NCBI GenBank assembly: GCA_030374735.1
Contig: JASCIV010000223.1
Location: forward strand, 1 to 30,704
Origin: Gracilaria caudata
Taxonomy: Eukaryota; Rhodophyta; Florideophyceae; Gracilariales; Gracilariaceae
Reading direction: 5' to 3'
DNA: 30,704 bases
The stretch's first letter is position 1; each line of letters begins with the position of its first letter. The position numbers and the translations under genes are program-made. Positions 26,532 through 30,704 of this stretch are shown piece after piece. The notes below the pieces were generated by a model that saw only the letters and a list, made by a program, of their open reading frames with translations, was not told the origin of the DNA and did not search any database.

Positions 26532-29500
26532 ATGGACTATGAAACGCTCTCCAACTCGTTCTGGTTCATTGTGTCGGCATACATTGCGGCGTTTTTGCCA
26601 TGGACCGCAATTGCGTCCACGGATTTCATCAGTGCCAAGTGGATATCGGTGAGACGAACGCGCACGGCGGGATACCGAAACCTGGTGTGGACTGTATTTC
26701 CGATGGCATATGTGATTTTGTACAGCGTGGTGCAGGGAAAGGCGAGCGATTATTCGGAAATGTGTGCTGCTGTGGTGGCGGCTGTGTTTGCTGGACTGAT
26801 TGGAGTACGGACTGTATGGGGGCTGTGGCAACTGCACGACTTTCACAGATGGGCAACAAGATCGATTGAGGGGTTGAGGTGTATGGGTATTGAATACAAA
26901 CCTCTTCGTTTAAAGGGAATGGAAGAGGAATGGGAAACATCAATATCGGATATGAAGAGTGCGGACATTGCGGATGAGATTGTGGTAAACGAGAAAATTA
27001 TCGACAATCAGATCATGCACGGTGATGTACAATGTTATATAAAGTTTGGGGGAATGGTGGCATTGAAAAGCGAAGAGAGTATTGGACCGCCGATCATGAA
27101 GAATCGTGTTTTGAGAATGGTATGGGAGATTGTGGTGGCGACGATGGAACCGCTTGAGATGGGTCTACGATTGGTGCTGATGCCGTTTGGGATTGTGTTG
27201 GAAATTTTTCAGGTAGTTGTAGGAAAAAAGCGAGAGAAGCGGCTTCGACAAGTTCCGAAAACGCCGAGCGAGGTATGGGTACACTGGGGGGCAGCGTTTG
27301 CATCACAGGGACTTCAACAGTGGATGTCGGAATTTGAAGTAGTTTGTGACGCAAATGGTAGCGGTGAGGCGGATGGAAAGAGGAGGGAGAGTGGGATGGA
27401 GAACTTAGATAGACGATGCAAGTACTTTGGTGCTGAAGTACTGGGGTCAGCTGCAATGCACCTTTGGTGGGAATATGGAGATGGAGGAAGGGGAACGAGT
27501 CCGATGATGTGGAACAACTGGAAGGAGGGAAGTGAAATGAGTGACGGGCGAGTCGTGAAACAAGAGTTACTGAGAGATGCGATGGAGAAAGGAGCATGTC
27601 TTCCGTTTGGGGCAGAAGACGTGCAATGGAGGAGGAGGGAAGGAGAGCAAGAGAAGGCGCAGTTCGGCTACGATGGATATAAGGAGATTCTGGGAGAATT
27701 TATATCGGAGTTACCTGTGCAATACTCATATGTGAAGGAGATGCGAAAGTTTGATGTGGACATGCTGGAGTGGCTGACGATCATTCTGCACTTGGGAAGT
27801 ATGAATTTGGACAAGGAGAAGAAGGCCAAGGAAGATGAAATTGAAAATGAAAATCGAGCAAAAGGGATGGAGGATACTGCAAATGTATCGGACTGTGTTT
27901 CAAAGGAGGGTGCTAGGGGTAAGGTTAGGAGCACGGAGAGGGAGGGGTTTGTAAATAGAGGTGGGGAAGCGGTGAAGGTGTTGTGCTCGCAACTTGGTTT
28001 GGAGAAAGGAGGATGGGCGAGGGAGTGGAAGAGCGGCGTGGAGAAGGGTTGTGGGAGTGAGAGGGGAGTTCCGGTGAGCAGCATTCCGATGATGGGAAGT
28101 GTCATACCGATTCTTTCAGAAGGGAACCGGATGGTGTGTAAGGTTGGGGAACTGGTGGACGTGTGGATGAGTCTTTTGTGTGGGGATCAATTGGGATTCT
28201 TGGTGAGGGAGCTAAACGAGGAGTGGGAGAAGATGTGCTTAGGTGCAGTGAAGGGTAATAGTAGCGGTGGAGAAGATTATGAAGAGGAGTGTGAAGGGGA
28301 GGCCAGACTGGATATGATTGATATGCGTGAGATTCACAAGGAGGTTGAAAAACGACGTTTGCAAGGGAGAGTTGGAAATGAAGAGGGGAGTCGATACGGG
28401 TATGTGGAGGAATGTGTGACGTTCATGGGGTACCGAATGGAGATGGTACGGACTGTGATTGGTCGATGGGTGGATGGGAACGAGGGAAAGTGCGGGGATG
28501 ATATGTTCAGTGGGATAAGCGGGAAACATATGAAAGAGGTGAAGATTGATGTGGAACTGAGCGAGGAGGTGAAGAGGGCTTTGAGCGATTTTGGAGAGGA
28601 TGGAGGGAAGGGAGGTTTAGGAGGACGTGGAGTGCAGTGTCGGGTAATATGGGAGTTACAGAACCAGTTGGAAAAGAAGTTGCTTGATGGAGAAAGGAAA
28701 TGGGGAGAAGGGAAGGAGAAGTTGGAGATGACAGTTTCGACGATAATGCTGTTTCTGTTATCATTCCCTGGGCTGAGGGTCGAGGCGGGAGAATGTGGAG
28801 TAGTTGGGGAAGATGGGGTTGTTGAAGAGAATAAGGAATGGTGCTGCATCAATATAGGATGGTGTAGGGGTAGTAAATGTTGTTATGGCACATGCGAATG
28901 TGGAGATGAAGAGGAAGATGGGGAGGGAAGAGGGGTTGGATGTATGAAAGGGAGTAATAGATGGAAGGGCATTGAGATATGGGCGATGTGTGGACCACAA
29001 AGGATGGGGGTAGGAGTGGTGTTGAACGGGAGGGGAAAATGGGGATTGAAGGTACTGAATGAGGAGGGAGGAGAGTTCAAATGGAAATGGTGGAGGGATG
29101 CGTTTATTGGACGTCTGGAGGTGATGGAAAGGTGGCAGAATGAAGTTGGGATGAGTGGGGTTGGAGTGGAGCGATGGGGAATGAGGAATGGAGAAAGTGA
29201 ATCTGTGATAAGGGAGGTAGAAACGTTGTCAAAGAAAAAGGTAAGAACTTGGAGTGAATGGGGTCCATTCCGGATGGCGTTCTGTCGATTTGAGCTGGAG
29301 AGCAAAGAATTGTTAGAACAACCGTCTAAGGATGGACTGAAGATCGGGAAGTTTGTGGACCAAGTTGATACAACTTGGGATAGAGTCACGCTAGAGCTGC
29401 AGCGGGTGAGGAATGTGAGATACGGTGAAGTGGAAGAGGGGATGTTGAGACAGTATTGTGATCTTGTTAGGGAAGGACTGAACTGTGAAGTACTGGATGG

Positions 29501-30704
29501 AAGAAAGGAAGTGAGTAAGAAGGGTGAGAAGAAGATGGAGGACGCAAATGGAGGATATGAGGGGCGGAGAAGAGCACGGGAAGCAGATGTTGGGGCTTCC
29601 GATGGATTGGTGCGTTATCGTGCTGCTGCATTGAGAGATGGAGACGTCGATGGATTGAAAGAGAGTATGAGAATGTTGTGTGGGTCAGCAAAAAATGCAA
29701 GACGGATTTCGGAAGGAATGGAGTTGCTTTGCAGTTTTGTGGGAGCGATGCATCAGGCAGGGGGTGAGAAGGCAAAAGTGAGTGTGGAAAGGGAAGGAGA
29801 AGTAGGAGAGGTGATATTACCGGAATGTTTGAAGTTGATGGAAGTGGTGGAGAGGAATGAAGGTCATGAGGACCTATTGCTACGAGTTTTATTGGCATGC
29901 CTTACCGTAGATCCGGATGAGCATGGAGAAAAGGTGATGAGAATGATGCAACGAATGATGTCGTTGAGCAGTGGGACAGGAGCAGAACTGGTTTGCCAGA
30001 AATATGTTGGACAAGGAATGTTGTTTATGGGGAAGCATTTGTTGAAGGAGAAATTTCTTGGAAGCAGGAAGGAGAAGATGCGAATTACTGTGAAAATCCT
30101 TGAGATCTTGGTAAAGTCTGTTGACTATTCTGGAGGTGTACAAACAAAGAGAACCAAGGAGATGAGAATATGGAAGTGGCTGGGAGATAAGAGCAAGGTG
30201 GGGGTAATACACCGTGGAATAGAAAGAAAGAGGTTGGGAAATGGACGTACGAAGATTCGGGCAAAGTTATCTGCGGGGGCTTTGGGAACCTTAGGTTTGC
30301 TCCTCGGTTTCGGCGGAGAAGGAATTGAGATGGATAAGAGAAGGGCCATCGAGCTTCTTGAATGTGTGATCGAAGAAAGGAATGACTTTAATGCAATGCA
30401 AAATTTGGGTTTGTTGTTACAACAAGGTGAGGACGGCGTGCCAAAGGATGTGAGACGAGCTATGGAGCTGTACGAACGCGCGATCGAAGAAGGAAGAAAC
30501 ACTGATGCAATGTGTAAGTTAGGTTTGTTGTTACAAGAAGGTGAGGACGGCGTGCCAAAGAATATAAGAGGAGCTAAGCAGCTCTACCAACGCGCGATCA
30601 AAGAAGGAAGAAACACGGATGCAATGAATGCTCTAGGAGTGATGTTAGAACGGGGTGAAGACGGCGTGGGAAAGGATGTGACGCAAGCGAAGGAGCTGTA
30701 CGAG
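26532..30704 (+). CDS. Giant membrane-anchored Sel1-repeat protein (3' incomplete)
   Basis: One open frame from ATG 26532 to the window end: 1391 codons with no stop, so the protein is truncated by the edge. Three hydrophobic helices lie near the N-terminus (about 9-29, 50-67, 77-99), another hydrophobic segment at about 210-231 and one at about 734-750. A Cys cluster (about 771-790, WCCINIGWC ... CCYGTCEC) follows the last. From about residue 1265, Sel1-like repeats appear: consensus NTDAMxxLGLLLQEGEDGVPK then AxxLYxRAIxEG, 38 residues each. Sel1 repeats form TPR-like alpha-solenoids that scaffold protein complexes, as in ER quality control. The middle about 1000 residues match nothing I know and are rich in Gly, Glu, Lys, Trp, Met. 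The coding strand is strongly purine-biased, unlike the neighbouring genes. Red algal genomes carry Sel1-repeat families; that link is inference. Confidence 0.85.
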   Translation, partial: MDYETLSNSFWFIVSAYIAAFLPWTAIASTDFISAKWISVRRTRTAGYRNLVWTVFPMAYVILYSVVQGKASDYSEMCAAVVAAVFAGLIGVRTVWGLWQLHDFHRWATRSIEGLRCMGIEYKPLRLKGMEEEWETSISDMKSADIADEIVVNEKIIDNQIMHGDVQCYIKFGGMVALKSEESIGPPIMKNRVLRMVWEIVVATMEPLEMGLRLVLMPFGIVLEIFQVVVGKKREKRLRQVPKTPSEVWVHWGAAFASQGLQQWMSEFEVVCDANGSGEADGKRRESGMENLDRRCKYFGAEVLGSAAMHLWWEYGDGGRGTSPMMWNNWKEGSEMSDGRVVKQELLRDAMEKGACLPFGAEDVQWRRREGEQEKAQFGYDGYKEILGEFISELPVQYSYVKEMRKFDVDMLEWLTIILHLGSMNLDKEKKAKEDEIENENRAKGMEDTANVSDCVSKEGARGKVRSTEREGFVNRGGEAVKVLCSQLGLEKGGWAREWKSGVEKGCGSERGVPVSSIPMMGSVIPILSEGNRMVCKVGELVDVWMSLLCGDQLGFLVRELNEEWEKMCLGAVKGNSSGGEDYEEECEGEARLDMIDMREIHKEVEKRRLQGRVGNEEGSRYGYVEECVTFMGYRMEMVRTVIGRWVDGNEGKCGDDMFSGISGKHMKEVKIDVELSEEVKRALSDFGEDGGKGGLGGRGVQCRVIWELQNQLEKKLLDGERKWGEGKEKLEMTVSTIMLFLLSFPGLRVEAGECGVVGEDGVVEENKEWCCINIGWCRGSKCCYGTCECGDEEEDGEGRGVGCMKGSNRWKGIEIWAMCGPQRMGVGVVLNGRGKWGLKVLNEEGGEFKWKWWRDAFIGRLEVMERWQNEVGMSGVGVERWGMRNGESESVIREVETLSKKKVRTWSEWGPFRMAFCRFELESKELLEQPSKDGLKIGKFVDQVDTTWDRVTLELQRVRNVRYGEVEEGMLRQYCDLVREGLNCEVLDGRKEVSKKGEKKMEDANGGYEGRRRAREADVGASDGLVRYRAAALRDGDVDGLKESMRMLCGSAKNARRISEGMELLCSFVGAMHQAGGEKAKVSVEREGEVGEVILPECLKLMEVVERNEGHEDLLLRVLLACLTVDPDEHGEKVMRMMQRMMSLSSGTGAELVCQKYVGQGMLFMGKHLLKEKFLGSRKEKMRITVKILEILVKSVDYSGGVQTKRTKEMRIWKWLGDKSKVGVIHRGIERKRLGNGRTKIRAKLSAGALGTLGLLLGFGGEGIEMDKRRAIELLECVIEERNDFNAMQNLGLLLQQGEDGVPKDVRRAMELYERAIEEGRNTDAMCKLGLLLQEGEDGVPKNIRGAKQLYQRAIKEGRNTDAMNALGVMLERGEDGVGKDVTQAKELYE
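30384..30704 (+). repeat. 114-bp tandem Sel1 units
   Basis: Units begin at about 30384, 30498 and 30612 with exact 114-bp spacing (38 codons). The second and third share long identical stretches such as ggtgaggacggcgtgccaaa, implying recent duplication. The array continues beyond the window. Confidence 0.9.

Noticed and set aside
26629..30502. Many minus-strand frames of 80-172 codons rich in Ser, Pro, His, Phe
   Set aside because: They are antisense shadows of the purine-rich + strand Sel1 gene and lack any domain.

Overview
The window is nuclear DNA from a photosynthetic eukaryote. The genes are eukaryotic (NC2-beta/Dr1, PAQR, TRIC, PH-DDHD phospholipase, a metallophosphoesterase with a signal anchor). 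Two products point to a plastid: a Toc34-like outer-envelope import GTPase and a small Cys-motif protein with a twin-arginine thylakoid-lumen signal. All convincing coding regions are single uninterrupted frames separated by 10 bp to 2 kb. A Toc-type receptor in an intron-poor, gene-dense genome, together with a huge Sel1-repeat protein, fits a primary-plastid alga. I favour a red alga. That is inference; no rRNA or plastid marker is present.

Layout. 0-1.4 kb: C2-domain protein (+) and lumenal protein (-). 1.4-2.2 kb: non-coding DNA with a striking foldback repeat. 2.2-3.6 kb: Toc34-like GTPase (-). 3.6-5.5 kb: no recognised gene. 5.5-8.6 kb: convergent class-3 lipase (+) and an FBPase-family protein (-) with an altered metal site. 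9.6-11.7 kb: PH+DDHD phospholipase A1-like protein (-). 12.6-13.9 kb: GST-like protein (+) and a tiny membrane protein with a poly-Cys tail (-). 15.4-18.0 kb: TRIC-type channel and purple-acid-phosphatase-like enzyme (both +). 18.6-22.6 kb: a packed block with Ser-rich unknown (+), NC2-beta (-), PAQR (+) and Gfo/Idh/MocA oxidoreductase (-), joined by very short convergent gaps and one shared divergent promoter. 23.2-24.5 kb: CobW/COG0523 metal-chaperone GTPase (+) with an acidic tail. 24.5-26.5 kb: microsatellite-rich spacer. 26.5 kb to the end: one open frame of at least 1391 codons (+), membrane-anchored at its N-terminus and ending in Sel1 repeats, which runs off the window.

The genes do not form one pathway. 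Recurring themes are plastid biology (Toc34-like, lumenal protein), lipid hydrolysis (class-3 lipase, DDHD) and membrane signalling or ion handling (TRIC, PAQR, C2). Between 14.7 and 26.2 kb a 10-bp motif (TACCYTYGTA, either strand) recurs five times, always outside the gene calls, and may be a local cis-element.

Starts were placed at ATG codons; several longer frames open only with GTG or TTG and were trimmed. The most unusual items are the foldback element, the FBPase-like protein lacking a metal ligand, the poly-Cys membrane protein, the purine-loaded giant Sel1 gene and the repeated motif.
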